A stretch of DNA of 64,000 nt from Acetobacteraceae bacterium (GTDB lineage Bacteria > Pseudomonadota > Alphaproteobacteria > Acetobacterales > Acetobacteraceae): the NCBI GenBank assembly GCA_947474705.1, contig CANJJS010000014.1, positions 1 to 64,000 on the forward strand, given 5' to 3'. Positions 34,381-43,375 of the stretch are shown here, piece after piece. The first letter of the stretch is position 1. Each line of letters begins with the position of its first letter. Below the pieces are notes generated by a model. The model did no database searches and was not told the origin of the DNA. It saw only the letters and a list, made by a program, of their open reading frames with translations. A program made the translations under genes and the position numbers.

Positions 34381-34911
34381 TCAGGCGGGCCACTGGCGGC
34401 GGATCGGATCGGTTCCGTCCCAGTTGGCCGCCGCCGCGCGCACCGCGTCGAAAATCCGCATCCGCGTGGGCGTGGCATGCGCCATCTCGATCACCGTGCC
34501 GGGATGACCCTCCTGGCGGAAATACACGAACCGCCCGCGGGGACCGTCGCCTTCCTGCGCCACCGTATACCCATTGGCCAAAGCGCGCTGAAGCACGGCG
34601 TCGTAATCCTCCGGCCAGCTCGACCAATGCTGCATCCCCTCGCGTCCCGCGGCGAGGAATTCCTTGTACATGCTTGGCGTGTCGCACCGTTGCTGGATCA
34701 GTTCCAGTTGCACGTCGCCAGAATTGGCCAAGGCAATCGAGGCGTGCAGATCGTCGTAACGTTTCCCGTTATACGAAAACGAGGAAACGGTGAATTTATC
34801 GGCGTAAAACCACGGGCCGACCCCGCAGACCTCCGACCAGTGTTTCATCGCGCTTTCGATGTCGCGCACGACAATGCCCACCTGACGAAACGATCCAAAG
34901 AGCCGGCTCAT
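34381..34911 (-). CDS. VOC-family (glyoxalase-fold) protein
   Basis: A 176-residue protein with the VOC fold, opening with FGSFRQVGIVVRDIESAMKHW, which is the first metal His/Gln strand pattern of the family (Gln in place of His). The central strands (VQLELIQQR with the Glu ligand) and the C-terminal FVYFRQEGHPGTVIEMA follow the methylmalonyl-CoA epimerase branch. It may act on CoA esters or as a lactoylglutathione-type enzyme. It is the last gene of the operon beginning with ETF-QO, with 11 bp between it and the binding protein, so a CoA-ester step fits. Confidence 0.82.
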   Translation of the reverse strand: MSRLFGSFRQVGIVVRDIESAMKHWSEVCGVGPWFYADKFTVSSFSYNGKRYDDLHASIALANSGDVQLELIQQRCDTPSMYKEFLAAGREGMQHWSSWPEDYDAVLQRALANGYTVAQEGDGPRGRFVYFRQEGHPGTVIEMAHATPTRMRIFDAVRAAAANWDGTDPIRRQWPA

Positions 34912-34922
34912 GCTGTGTCTCC

Positions 34923-36143
34923 TTACGCTTTGACGAGAGGGCAGGCGCCCTCGGACAAGGGACGGAAGGCCTCTTCGGCCGGTGTGGTTCCCGCGAGTTT
35001 ATAGAGATCCCAGGGGTGTTTGCTTTCCGACGGCTTCTTCGCCTCGAACAAATACGCCGGATGGATCTTCCGCCCGTCCTCGCGCACGCGTCCGGGTCCG
35101 AAACAATCGTCGTCGGTGGGCATGGCCTTCATCCGGGCGACGACAGCGGCGCCATCGGCCTTCGCGGCGGCGGCGCCGAGGTCCTTCACGGCTTTCAGGT
35201 AATGCAGCGTGCAGGAGTAGTTGCCGGCCTGCGCCATGTTCGGCCACAACTGCACCTTGTCCTTGATACGGTTTTGAAATGCCCGCGTGCGGTCGTTGAG
35301 GTCCCAGTAATAGGACTCCGACAATTTCAGCCCCTGCGCGAGTTCAAGCCCGATCGACTTCACGTCTTGCGTGTAGCAGATCATCGCCGCGACGTTCATG
35401 GTTTTGCCGACGCCGAACTCCGCGGCCTGCTTCATCAGGTTGATCAGGTCCTGACCCGCGCCGCAGAAGCCCAGCACCTTCGCGCCGGACGCCTGCGCCT
35501 TAATGATGGCGCTGGAGAAATCCGTGGTTTCCGGGAAGGGATAGCTTTCCATCCCCACCACCTTGCCGCCGGCCGCCTGGACGAAGCGCGCGGTGTCGCG
35601 TTGCAGCGACTCGCCGAAGGCGTAGTTCGGATACACGAAATACCAGCTCGTGCCGCCCGCTTTCACGACCGCGTTCCCGGTCGATTTCGCGGTCATATAG
35701 GTATCGTAGGCCCAATGAATCGAATTGGGCGTGCAGGCCTTGCCGGAAATATCGGATGTCGCCGTGCTCGTGGCGATCATCACCTTGTTCTTTTCCTTGA
35801 CCAGGGACGCGAGCGCCAGCGCCGCCGAGGATGCCGCGCAGTCCATGACCACATCGACCCCGTCCTGATCGAACCAGCGCCGCGCGATCGACACCGCGAC
35901 ATCCGGCTTGTTCAGATGGTCGGCCGCCAGAACTTCCACGTCGAAGCCCGCCGCGCCGAATTCCAGCACCGCCTGTTTGGTGCAGACGACCGAGGTCGGG
36001 CCGTTCAAATCGCGATAAGGCCCCGACTGGTCGTTGATGACACCCAGTTTGATGACCGGTTTGGCCTGCGCGCGCGCATGAAAAACAGGAACGGCGGCGG
36101 ACGCTGCCACGGCCCCGAGGGCCGCGCGACGCGAAAGGATCAT
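34923..36143 (-). CDS. Periplasmic substrate-binding protein (branched-chain amino acid type)
   Basis: A 406-residue LivK-type binding protein. The N-terminus is a signal with twin Arg (MILSRRAALGAVAASAAVPVFHARA), and the mature part opens KPVIKLGVINDQSGPYRDL. Two lobes of the periplasmic fold follow, with VDVVMDCAASSAALALASLVKE and SWYFVYPNYAFGESLQRD. No permease or ATPase is in the operon, so uptake must rely on components elsewhere, or the protein is a sensor. It lies in an operon with thiolase-like genes, which suggests its ligand is a lipid- or acid-type growth substrate (inference). Confidence 0.88.
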   Translation of the reverse strand: MILSRRAALGAVAASAAVPVFHARAQAKPVIKLGVINDQSGPYRDLNGPTSVVCTKQAVLEFGAAGFDVEVLAADHLNKPDVAVSIARRWFDQDGVDVVMDCAASSAALALASLVKEKNKVMIATSTATSDISGKACTPNSIHWAYDTYMTAKSTGNAVVKAGGTSWYFVYPNYAFGESLQRDTARFVQAAGGKVVGMESYPFPETTDFSSAIIKAQASGAKVLGFCGAGQDLINLMKQAAEFGVGKTMNVAAMICYTQDVKSIGLELAQGLKLSESYYWDLNDRTRAFQNRIKDKVQLWPNMAQAGNYSCTLHYLKAVKDLGAAAAKADGAAVVARMKAMPTDDDCFGPGRVREDGRKIHPAYLFEAKKPSESKHPWDLYKLAGTTPAEEAFRPLSEGACPLVKA

Positions 36144-36218
36144 TGTGAAAACTCCCTGCGTTTTTTGGTGACTCCCGCCTTATGGCGGGAGATGTTTCGA
36201 CACTCAAGCGGTTTGTCG

Positions 36219-36692
36219 TCAGGCGATTTCGAACCAGAAGTCCAGCACGTCGCCTTTGCGTTGCTCGGCGAATTTCGTGACGACCCGCGTGCCGATCGCG
36301 AGTTTCTCCGCCGCCTCCCGCGGGTTCGTCAGATCGACATTGCGAAAGTATCCGCCAAGCGCGGTGTCGGCGCCGTCCAGCAGCACATAGCCGAAGGCAT
36401 AGGGCGGCGGCGGCAGGCCGTTGAATTGTTCGTAGACAAAGGTGAAGGCCTCGATCCGCCCGCCCGGCCCGACCTCGACCCATTCCGTGGTCGGAAGCAG
36501 GGTTTCGTCGGAGAAGGCGCGCGGCGGCACCAGCACGCGGTTCGATTGCGCGCAGCGGCGGCCGAAGATGCGGCCGTGGTCGCGGATCTGGGTGAAGAAG
36601 TAGCTCGCGGTTTCGCCCAGAGCGTGGTCGTAGGCGATGTTCCAGACTTCCTGGCGTCCCAGAAGTTCCATTGGTTGCTCCATGCCGGTCAT
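36219..36692 (-). CDS. DUF35-type OB-fold protein lacking most zinc-ribbon cysteines
   Basis: A 157-residue protein in which the C-terminal half is an OB fold (GRIEAFTFVYEQFNGLPPPPYAFGYVLLDG). The usual DUF35 rubredoxin-like ribbon has the form CxxCG...PPRxxC; here the segment is GRRCAQSNRVLVPPRAF, so only the first Cys remains and the second is Ser. The PPR landmark is kept. DUF35 proteins often partner thiolase-like enzymes; in the steroid aldolase Ltp2-ChsH2 they form the complex. It overlaps the thiolase-like gene at its start by 4 bp, so they are translationally coupled. The absence of zinc ligands means a changed or lost ribbon role. Confidence 0.8.
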   Translation of the reverse strand: MTGMEQPMELLGRQEVWNIAYDHALGETASYFFTQIRDHGRIFGRRCAQSNRVLVPPRAFSDETLLPTTEWVEVGPGGRIEAFTFVYEQFNGLPPPPYAFGYVLLDGADTALGGYFRNVDLTNPREAAEKLAIGTRVVTKFAEQRKGDVLDFWFEIA

Positions 36693-37870
36693 GCCTCGAT
36701 GACCATCGTTCCGAAAATTTGATGATCGCCGCCATTGCCGCTGGCGATGCCGACCCGCGCGCCGGGGACCTGATGGGCGCCCGCGCGGCCCCAGACCTGG
36801 AGCGCGGTTTCGGCGACGCGCGCCATGGCGGTGACGGCGATGGCGTTGGTGCAGAGCGTGCCGCCCGAGGGGTTTACGGGAATGCGCCCGCCAAGCTCGA
36901 ATTCTCCGTCGCGCAGCCGTTTTATCGAATCGCCGAATTTATCCACGAGACGCGCGGCGTCGATGGCGTGGTATTCCGTGTTGCTGAAGGGCGCATAGAG
37001 TTCCGCGACATGCACCTGCTTCGACGGATCGGTAATACCGGCCATTTTGTACGATTGTTCGAAGGACCTGCCCAGAGCATAGGCGTCCGCGTGCTCCGCG
37101 GTGGGATTGGTGCCCATTCGGTCGCCCATCCAGTACGTCTCGGCACGGCACGCGACTCCGGTGATCCAGACCGCGTCAAGTTTATTGTCGCGGATGAATT
37201 TTTCCGACGCCAGCACCATCGCCGCGCCGCCGGAGGATTGTGGGCAGCAATCCATCAGCTTGATCGGCCAGGAAATGCAGCGGGAGTCCATGACATCGTC
37301 GATCGTCACGGTCTTGCGCAGATGCGCCCGCGGATTCAACGAGGCCTGACGCCGATTTTTCACCGCGACATAGGCCATATCCTCCTCGGTCATGCCGTAA
37401 CGTTTCATATAACGAACGGCGGACATGGCGAGCATGTTGATGGTGCCAAGCGGCAAAGCGCGCTCGTAGGTCGGGTCCCAGATTTTGTTGAGGACTGTTT
37501 GCGAGTCGCCGCACTCGCCAACCTTGTCGGCGCCGGCGGTCAACACGACGTCGCAGACGCCCGATGCGATATGGTAATAAGCCGCCGTCACCGACGAAAT
37601 GCCGGTTGCCCCGCCGGTGTTGATTCGCAAAAAACGTTTGTTCCGCCCGCCGACCGCGTCGACTCCCAGACGTTCCGCATTGCCAATCCCGACCATCGCG
37701 TCCGGCGACAAGGAATAGACCACGGCATCGATCGCGTCGAAATCCAGGCCCGCGTCCATCATCGCGGGCACAACGGCCTCCCGCACCAGATCGGGATAAC
37801 TGGCATCGTCGCGGCGGGAGCGAAAATTCGATTGGCCGATACCGATGATGCCGACTCGATCGTTGCTCAT
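36689..37870 (-). CDS. Thiolase-like protein (Ltp2-type, no nucleophilic Cys)
   Basis: A 393-residue thiolase-superfamily protein, opening VGIIGIGQSNFRSRRDDASYPDL, with the SCP2/lipid-transfer thiolase look. At the position of the nucleophilic Cys the sequence reads RINTGGATGISSV, with no Cys. The C-terminal GHP motif is also changed: VNPSGGTLCTNAIAV. It therefore cannot work as an ordinary thiolase. Closely similar changes occur in Ltp2-type retro-aldolases of sterol side-chain degradation, which need a DUF35 partner; one lies immediately downstream, overlapping by 4 bp. It also overlaps the upstream second thiolase-like gene by 4 bp. Substrate unknown; a beta-hydroxyacyl-CoA is plausible. 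Confidence 0.85.
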   Translation of the reverse strand: MSNDRVGIIGIGQSNFRSRRDDASYPDLVREAVVPAMMDAGLDFDAIDAVVYSLSPDAMVGIGNAERLGVDAVGGRNKRFLRINTGGATGISSVTAAYYHIASGVCDVVLTAGADKVGECGDSQTVLNKIWDPTYERALPLGTINMLAMSAVRYMKRYGMTEEDMAYVAVKNRRQASLNPRAHLRKTVTIDDVMDSRCISWPIKLMDCCPQSSGGAAMVLASEKFIRDNKLDAVWITGVACRAETYWMGDRMGTNPTAEHADAYALGRSFEQSYKMAGITDPSKQVHVAELYAPFSNTEYHAIDAARLVDKFGDSIKRLRDGEFELGGRIPVNPSGGTLCTNAIAVTAMARVAETALQVWGRAGAHQVPGARVGIASGNGGDHQIFGTMVIEA

Positions 37871-39015
37871 GGCGCATCCCCTTTGGGCGTGGCCCCCAGA
37901 ATCACGGCCGATTGGTATTGCAGCGCGAAGCCGCTGCCCGCGTGCGCGAGTCCCAGCCGCGCCCCTTCCACCTGGTGCGCGCCCGCTTTTCCTCTGATCT
38001 GTTGGGCGATTTCCGCGATGCGGATCATGCCCGTGCAGAACACGGGATTAAATGTCACGACCCCGCCGGACAGGTTGACCGGCGATTTGCCGCCCTTCGC
38101 GAACCAGCCTTCCGCCATGCGCGCCGCGATTTGCTCGCGCGGACACAAGCCCAGGGCGTCGTAGGCGATGAGTTCGCAGTACGGCGTGGCGTCGGTGATT
38201 TCCACGACATCGAAGGCAGCGGCGGGGTCTTTAATACCAGCCTCTTCATAGGCCTGACGCGCGGCTTCTTCCAGCGCGGGCGCTTTGGACAGATCGCGGT
38301 CGCCCAGAAACGCCGCCTCCGTGGCCCATCCCATGCCGCGCAGCCAGGCCGGGTTTTCGAACCCGCGCTCGGCGACGAAATCCGCGCCAGCCAGCACCAT
38401 CGCCACGGCGCCGGTGACCGGTTCCGTCGTCATGCGATCCGTCAGTGGCCAGCGCGCCTTGCCCGGCGCCGGACGGGCTGACGGATCGGGCCATGCGACG
38501 GCGGCATGGCGGCGGTTCTTCACCGCCACCGTCTCAGCGAAAACCCATGCGTTTGGCCAGACATGGTTCAGCGCGCCCGCCTGCATCGCGTGCGCCGATA
38601 ATTCGTCGAGTGGCAGAGCGCGATGGAAATAGGGATCGGCGCCCAGGCGTTGCGCTTCCGACATGGAGGAGACTTCGGTCGGGCTCCAGGACACCACCAG
38701 TTGCGTTCGAAACTGTCCCGATGCGACCCGCAGCGCGCCAAGCACGAAGGCATGTTCGGACGAGGACGGTGTCGACAGAATGTCGCGATCCACGCCGCCC
38801 GTCGGCCCCGAGGCCATCATCACGGAAATGGCGCGCCCATCGAACTGGTCGTTACACCCCACGACGATGCCGTCGATGTCCTCGATGGTCAGACCGGCAT
38901 CCGCCAGCGCCGCCTGAGAAATGTCGTAGATGATCTCTTCCAGCGAGCGGTCGCGGCCCGTGATCGCGGGCCGGATCGCGCAACCGACAACGGCGGGACG
39001 AACCTTGTACGGCAT
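37867..39015 (-). CDS. Second thiolase-like protein, no nucleophilic Cys
   Basis: A 382-residue thiolase-superfamily protein beginning MPYKVRPAVVGCAIRPAITG. Where the active-site Cys is expected it reads DILSTPSSSEHAFVLGAL, with Ser instead. Its C-terminal region has VNLSGGVVTFNPVFCTGMIR, again without GHP. It resembles its neighbour downstream, so the two may be heteromer partners. It starts 3 bp after the ETF-QO stop. The CTGMIRIAEIAQQIRG ending matches the non-thiolytic branch. The reaction is unknown. Confidence 0.85.
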   Translation of the reverse strand: MPYKVRPAVVGCAIRPAITGRDRSLEEIIYDISQAALADAGLTIEDIDGIVVGCNDQFDGRAISVMMASGPTGGVDRDILSTPSSSEHAFVLGALRVASGQFRTQLVVSWSPTEVSSMSEAQRLGADPYFHRALPLDELSAHAMQAGALNHVWPNAWVFAETVAVKNRRHAAVAWPDPSARPAPGKARWPLTDRMTTEPVTGAVAMVLAGADFVAERGFENPAWLRGMGWATEAAFLGDRDLSKAPALEEAARQAYEEAGIKDPAAAFDVVEITDATPYCELIAYDALGLCPREQIAARMAEGWFAKGGKSPVNLSGGVVTFNPVFCTGMIRIAEIAQQIRGKAGAHQVEGARLGLAHAGSGFALQYQSAVILGATPKGDAP

Positions 39016-39018
39016 GGC

Positions 39019-40653
39019 TTACATCCCGCCCGGATAGCTCGGACCGCCACCGCCCTCGGGCGTGACCCAGTCGATATTCTGTTCCGGGTCCTTGATATCG
39101 CAGGTTTTGCAATGCACGCAGTTCTGTGCGTTGATCCGCAGTTGCGGTTTGCCCGCGACCTCCTCGATTTCGTAAACACCGGCCGGACAATAGCGCGTCT
39201 CCGGGCTGGCGTATTTCTTGTAGTTGACGGCGATCGCCTTCGCGGGATCTCGCAATTGCAAGTGCGCGGGCTGGTTTTCCTCGTGGTTGGTGTTGGAGAT
39301 GAACACCGAGGACAGGCGGTCGAAAGTCAGTTTTCCGTCGGGCTTCGGATAGTCTATCGGCTGCACCTGATTCGTTTCCATCAGGGTTTCGTTGTCGGCA
39401 TGCGGATGGTGCAAGGTCCAGGGCGCCTTGCCGCGGAACAGGAATGTGTCGATCGCGGAGTAAATGACCCCGCCGTAGGTCCCCCATTTCGCGAAGGCCG
39501 GCCGCAGATTGCGCACCCGGTCCAGCTCGTCCCAAACCCAGCTTTCGCGCAGGTTTTCGGGATAGGCCGTCAGTTCGTCCGGCGATCCGTTCGCCAGCGC
39601 CTCGATCGCCGCCTCCGCCGCGACCATGCCGGATTTCATCGAGGTGTGCGTGCCCTTGATCTTCGGCACGTTCACGAACCCCGCGCTGTCGCCGATCAGG
39701 GCGCCGCCGGGGAAGATCAGCGTCGGGATGGACTGGAACCCGCCCTCGTTGATGGCACGCGCGCCATAGGCGATGCGCCGCCCGCCCTCGAAATGCGGCC
39801 GCATATCGGGGTGGGTTTTCAGCCGCTGCATTTCCTCGAACGGCGACAGATAGGGATTGCTGTAGTCGAGACCGACCACATACCCGTAAGATACCAGGTT
39901 CTTGCCGAAGTGATACAGGAACGAGCCGCCATAGGTGTTCGACTTCAACGGCCAGCCAAAGGAATGCTCGATCAGGCCGGGCTTGTGATTCTCCGCCGGA
40001 ATCTCCCACAACTCTTTGATGCCGATGCCATAGGTCTGCGGTTCGTGCCCATCGCGAAGATTGTAGCGCTTGATCAGCCGGCCGCTCAGCGAACCGCGGC
40101 AGCCCTCGGCGAACAACGTGTATTTGGCCCGCAGTTCCATGCCACGCGCGAAGTTGTCGGTGGGTTTGCCGTCCTTGCCGATGCCCATGTCGCCGGTGGC
40201 GATGCCGACGACCTTGCCGTCTTCCTCCAGCACCTCCGACGCCGCGAAGCCCGGGTAGATTTCGACGCCCAGCTCCTCCGCCTGCGTGCCCAGCCAGCGG
40301 ACGAAATTTCCAAGCGAAACGATGAAATTGCCGTGGTTATTCATCTGCGGCGGGGTGGGGAGGCGCGTGGAATTGGCCTCGGTCAGCCACAGAAACCGGT
40401 CCTCGCGCGCGGGCGTGTCGAGCGGGGCGCCTTTGGCGGCCCAATCCGGAATCAGTTCGTTCAGCGCGCGCGGTTCCAGCACGGCGCCGGACAGCGTGTG
40501 GGCGCCGATCTCGCCGGCCTTTTCGACCAGGCACACGGCGCAATCGGGCGAAAGTTGTTTCAGCCGAATCGCCGCGGCCAGGCCGGCGGGCCCGCCACCG
40601 ACGATCACGACGTCGAATTCCATGGCTTCGCGTGGGGTCTCGTCCTCGCCCAT
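39019..40653 (-). CDS. Electron-transfer flavoprotein-ubiquinone oxidoreductase
   Basis: A 544-residue protein of the standard ETF-QO length. It has the FAD-binding N-terminus [20 protein letters not shown], the quinone-region membrane loop ([23 protein letters not shown]), and the C-terminal 4Fe-4S ferredoxin site in [19 protein letters not shown]. It moves electrons from acyl-CoA dehydrogenases via ETF to ubiquinone on the inner membrane. It is the first gene of the six-gene operon, so the pathway seems to involve a flavin dehydrogenase step, though no dehydrogenase or ETF genes are in the window. Confidence 0.95.
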   Translation of the reverse strand: MGEDETPREAMEFDVVIVGGGPAGLAAAIRLKQLSPDCAVCLVEKAGEIGAHTLSGAVLEPRALNELIPDWAAKGAPLDTPAREDRFLWLTEANSTRLPTPPQMNNHGNFIVSLGNFVRWLGTQAEELGVEIYPGFAASEVLEEDGKVVGIATGDMGIGKDGKPTDNFARGMELRAKYTLFAEGCRGSLSGRLIKRYNLRDGHEPQTYGIGIKELWEIPAENHKPGLIEHSFGWPLKSNTYGGSFLYHFGKNLVSYGYVVGLDYSNPYLSPFEEMQRLKTHPDMRPHFEGGRRIAYGARAINEGGFQSIPTLIFPGGALIGDSAGFVNVPKIKGTHTSMKSGMVAAEAAIEALANGSPDELTAYPENLRESWVWDELDRVRNLRPAFAKWGTYGGVIYSAIDTFLFRGKAPWTLHHPHADNETLMETNQVQPIDYPKPDGKLTFDRLSSVFISNTNHEENQPAHLQLRDPAKAIAVNYKKYASPETRYCPAGVYEIEEVAGKPQLRINAQNCVHCKTCDIKDPEQNIDWVTPEGGGGPSYPGGM

Positions 40654-40735
40654 CGTCCACTCCTCAGGTTTCGGGGCTTCTTAAAGGACACCGGCGCGGT
40701 TGCGCAAAGCCCCCTTCGCGGGCACCACTATATCC

Positions 40736-41491
40736 ATGGATGACCTGAGCCTGCTGCGGCTGCAAATCGAGTGGGGCGCCGACGAGGCGTTGGAGGACTC
40801 TCCGGTCGACCGGCTGCGTCCGCTGGCCCCGCCGCCGACGCGCGCGCCTCGGGTGGAGGCGGCTCGCGCGATGCCGGATCGCGCCCAGGCGGCGGTGGGA
40901 ACGCCGGGGGAACGGGCTTTGGCGGCGGCATCGAAGGCTGACACACTGGACGCGTTGAAGGCGGCGATCGGGGGGTTGGAAGGCGATCCCCTCCGCGACA
41001 TGGCCACCAACCTGGTCTTCGCGTCCGGCGATCCGCATAACGGCCTGCTGCTGGTCGGCGGACCGCCTGGGGCCGACGACGACCGCTCCGGCCTGCCGTT
41101 CTCCGGTCCGGAGGGCGCGCTGCTGGACCGGATGCTGGCGTCGGTTGACCTGAAACGCGACGCGATGCTGCTCGCGCCGCTGATCCCCTGGCGCCCGCCC
41201 GGCGGACGCGTGCCCAATCCCGGCGAGTTGCAACTCTACCGCCCCTTCCTGGTGCGCCTGATCGCGCTGACAGCCCCGGAGCGGATTGTTTTCTGGGGTG
41301 CCATGGCCGCGAGCACGGTCCTTGGCGCGCCGCATCGGTCCCGCACGATCGGTTGGGCGGATGGCAAGATCGACGGCCAAACCGCGAAAATTCTTGTCCT
41401 GCCCGTTTTGTCCGACATCCTGAAAACACCCGCCCGCCGGAAAGACGCCTGGACTGGCCTGCGCGCGTTGCGGCGGGCGCTGGACGCCTGA
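40736..41491 (+). CDS. Uracil-DNA glycosylase-like protein without Fe-S cysteines
   Basis: From ATG 40736 (MDDLSLLRLQIEW, 251 residues) this reads as a family-4/5-type uracil-DNA glycosylase fold. It has NLVFASGDPHNGLLLVG, GPPGADDDRSGLPFSG (the GEAPGxxED motif changed to GPPGADDD), LLAPLIPWRPPGG, and a helix VRLIALTAPERIVFWGAMAAS. Family-4 enzymes use four Cys to bind a 4Fe-4S cluster. I find no Cys at all in this protein. The terminal HP loop is also altered (VLPVLSDILKTPARRKDAW). It may be an inactive or non-Fe-S variant. It is the first gene of a plus-strand unit, divergent from the ETF-QO gene. Confidence 0.75.
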   Translation: MDDLSLLRLQIEWGADEALEDSPVDRLRPLAPPPTRAPRVEAARAMPDRAQAAVGTPGERALAAASKADTLDALKAAIGGLEGDPLRDMATNLVFASGDPHNGLLLVGGPPGADDDRSGLPFSGPEGALLDRMLASVDLKRDAMLLAPLIPWRPPGGRVPNPGELQLYRPFLVRLIALTAPERIVFWGAMAASTVLGAPHRSRTIGWADGKIDGQTAKILVLPVLSDILKTPARRKDAWTGLRALRRALDA

Positions 41492-41570
41492 CGATCGAGA
41501 GAGGAAACCGTGGGGACGGCGCCCATCGGCCGCCGGCCATTCGCGAGACATGGGCGTTCTTCGCGCTGCC

Positions 41571-41999
41571 TCAGGTTTCGATCTGTAAGCCGTGGCGTTG
41601 GCCATGTGCGGCGGCGAAGCCCGCGATGCGGCTGTCGTACGTGATCAACGGACAGGCATGCTCGATGGCCGTGGCGACGAGCAACAGATCGGCGGGGTCG
41701 CGGTGCGAAAAGTCGCGCAGTTCATAAGCGCGCGCGGCGGCGCGATGGGTCAGCGGCACGGCCTCGACGCCGGGCCGGTCGATGAGGCGTTCGAACCAAA
41801 TGTCCGGTGGAAACGCCAACGCGATCCGCCCAACGCTGACCAATTGCGCGATCTCCCAGGCGGAAATGGCGCTGATCAGGATCGTACCGCCCCGCCGGTG
41901 GCACTTGTCGATCAACCCGCGCGTCGAATGCCGAAGCCGCTCGTCGCCATCGCCCAACCAAAGCGCGATATGCGTATCGAGGAGGATCGCGTCCGTCAC
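41571..41999 (-). CDS. vapC: VapC-type PIN-domain toxin
   Basis: A 142-residue PIN-domain protein with the acid residues expected of the RNase site: ILLDTHIALWL (first Asp), ISAWEIAQLVS (Glu) and HRDPADLLLVATAIEHACPLITYD (second and third Asp). VapC toxins cut tRNA or rRNA and are held inactive by a paired antitoxin. The antitoxin gene overlaps the start by 4 bp (ATGA), the normal toxin-antitoxin order. The protein looks intact. Confidence 0.9.
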   Translation of the reverse strand: MTDAILLDTHIALWLGDGDERLRHSTRGLIDKCHRRGGTILISAISAWEIAQLVSVGRIALAFPPDIWFERLIDRPGVEAVPLTHRAAARAYELRDFSHRDPADLLLVATAIEHACPLITYDSRIAGFAAAHGQRHGLQIET

Positions 42000-42250
42000 C
42001 GGTCGATTTCGGCGCCGGTCTCAGCGTCGGTTGGCTCGTAAGGCAACGGTTCCGTCAGATCCACGCCCTCCGCCACCCGGACGGTCCCGCGAAGAACACC
42101 AAACAACGACCCGGTCCGCGCGGGCCCGCCTTCCAGACGGCGAAGCGCCATCGCCACGGCCTCGGTCCGGTCTCCGGCGGTGTAACGGTCGGCCATGGCC
42201 GCGATCAGAGCGACGACGTCAGGCCGGTCGATGACGACACTTTCTGTCAT
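41996..42250 (-). CDS. vapB: VapB-type antitoxin
   Basis: The real start is the ATG at 42250 (84 residues, MTESVVIDRPDVVAL); the track's upstream extension enters low-complexity DNA. The N-terminal half (VALIAAMADRYTAGDRTEAVAMALRRLEGG) looks like a ribbon-helix-helix-like DNA-binding antitoxin of the Rv0623-type family. The C-terminal acidic tail would wrap the toxin. It overlaps the VapC start by 4 bp and probably autoregulates its own promoter upstream of 42250. Confidence 0.85.
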   Translation of the reverse strand: MTESVVIDRPDVVALIAAMADRYTAGDRTEAVAMALRRLEGGPARTGSLFGVLRGTVRVAEGVDLTEPLPYEPTDAETGAEIDR

Positions 42251-42455
42251 GGGGGCATTCTCCGAGCGCACCTCTGATAAGCGCCGGGCGAGGAATCGGC
42301 AAGGAACAAGCCCAACGGCCGCCGCTGTTCGTCCAGGACGCGGGTTTTGCCGGACACCCGATCGCGCCACACTTGACCCCGCCCCCCAGGATGGCAGCAT
42401 CCCCGCACCGGACGGCCAAACGGCCGTCCCAACGCCACCACGGAAGGAAACACCC

Positions 42456-43367
42456 ATGACAGTCCGCTTCGACGATCGCGTCGCCATCGTCACCGGCGCC
42501 GGCGCCGGTCTCGGCAAGCAACACGCCCTCCTCCTCGCCTCCCGCGGCGCCAAGGTCGTCGTCAACGATCCCGGCGGCGCGGTCGACGGCAAAGGCGGTG
42601 CCAACGCCGTCGCCGACGAGGTCGTCGCGGAAATCCGCGCCGCGGGCGGCGAGGCCGTCGCGAATTACAACTCCGTCGCCGACGCCAAATCCGCGCAAGG
42701 GATCATCGACACCGCGATGAACACCTGGGGACGGCTCGACGCGCTGGTCAACAACGCCGGCATTCTGCGCGACAAAGCTTTTCAAAATATGTCGCTCGAA
42801 GATTTCGAGTTTTGCTCCCAGGTCCATTACATGGGCACGGTCTACTGCACCAAGGCCGCCTGGCCGATCATGCGGGAACGCCGCTACGGCCGCATCGTGG
42901 TGACGACATCCGGCTCCGGCACCATCGGCAATTTCGGCCAGAGCAACTACGGCGCCGCGAAAATGGCGGTGAACGGGCTGATCAACGTGCTCCGCCTGGA
43001 AGGCTCGCGTTACAATATCCTGTGCAACGCGATCTCCCCCTCCGCCCGCACCCGCATGACCGAGGACCTGCTGCCCGAAGCCATGCGCGTCTACATGAAG
43101 CCGGAACTCGTCTCCCCCGCCGTCGCCTGGATGGCAAGCGAGAACTGCAACGTCACGGGTCAGATCGTCGCCGCCGCGGCGGGCGGTTATTCGGTGGTGC
43201 AATACTTCCAATCGGAAGGCGTGCAATTCGATCCGGATCAGCCGGTGACCCTGGAAATGTTCGACGAAGCCTTTCCAAAAATCTCCGACATGACCGGCGC
43301 CGCTCCCCTTGGCCGCAACCGCACCCGCCTCGAAGAGCGTCTCCGCGCCCTGGGCCGCCTGGGCTGA
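42456..43367 (+). CDS. Short-chain dehydrogenase, 17-beta-HSD4/MFE-2-like
   Basis: The start at 42456 (303 residues, MTVRFDDRVAIVTG) has GGAAGG. The cofactor loop is GAGAGLGKQHA with the long beta-2 loop VVNDPGGAVDGKG, then NNAGILRDKAFQNMS, typical of the 3-hydroxyacyl-CoA dehydrogenase part of peroxisomal MFE-2. The catalytic Ser region is TTSGSGTIGNFG, followed by NYGAAKMAV. The C-terminal tail of about 60 residues (YSVVQYFQSEGVQFDPDQ) is family-typical. It probably oxidises a 3-hydroxyacyl-CoA. It is single, followed by a clear terminator. Confidence 0.9.
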   Translation: MTVRFDDRVAIVTGAGAGLGKQHALLLASRGAKVVVNDPGGAVDGKGGANAVADEVVAEIRAAGGEAVANYNSVADAKSAQGIIDTAMNTWGRLDALVNNAGILRDKAFQNMSLEDFEFCSQVHYMGTVYCTKAAWPIMRERRYGRIVVTTSGSGTIGNFGQSNYGAAKMAVNGLINVLRLEGSRYNILCNAISPSARTRMTEDLLPEAMRVYMKPELVSPAVAWMASENCNVTGQIVAAAAGGYSVVQYFQSEGVQFDPDQPVTLEMFDEAFPKISDMTGAAPLGRNRTRLEERLRALGRLG

Positions 43368-43375
43368 CAAAAACC

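Noticed and set aside
38623-40743. 706-residue plus-strand ORF
   Set aside because: It is antisense to the ETF-QO and thiolase-like genes, which carry clear motifs and a tight operon order.
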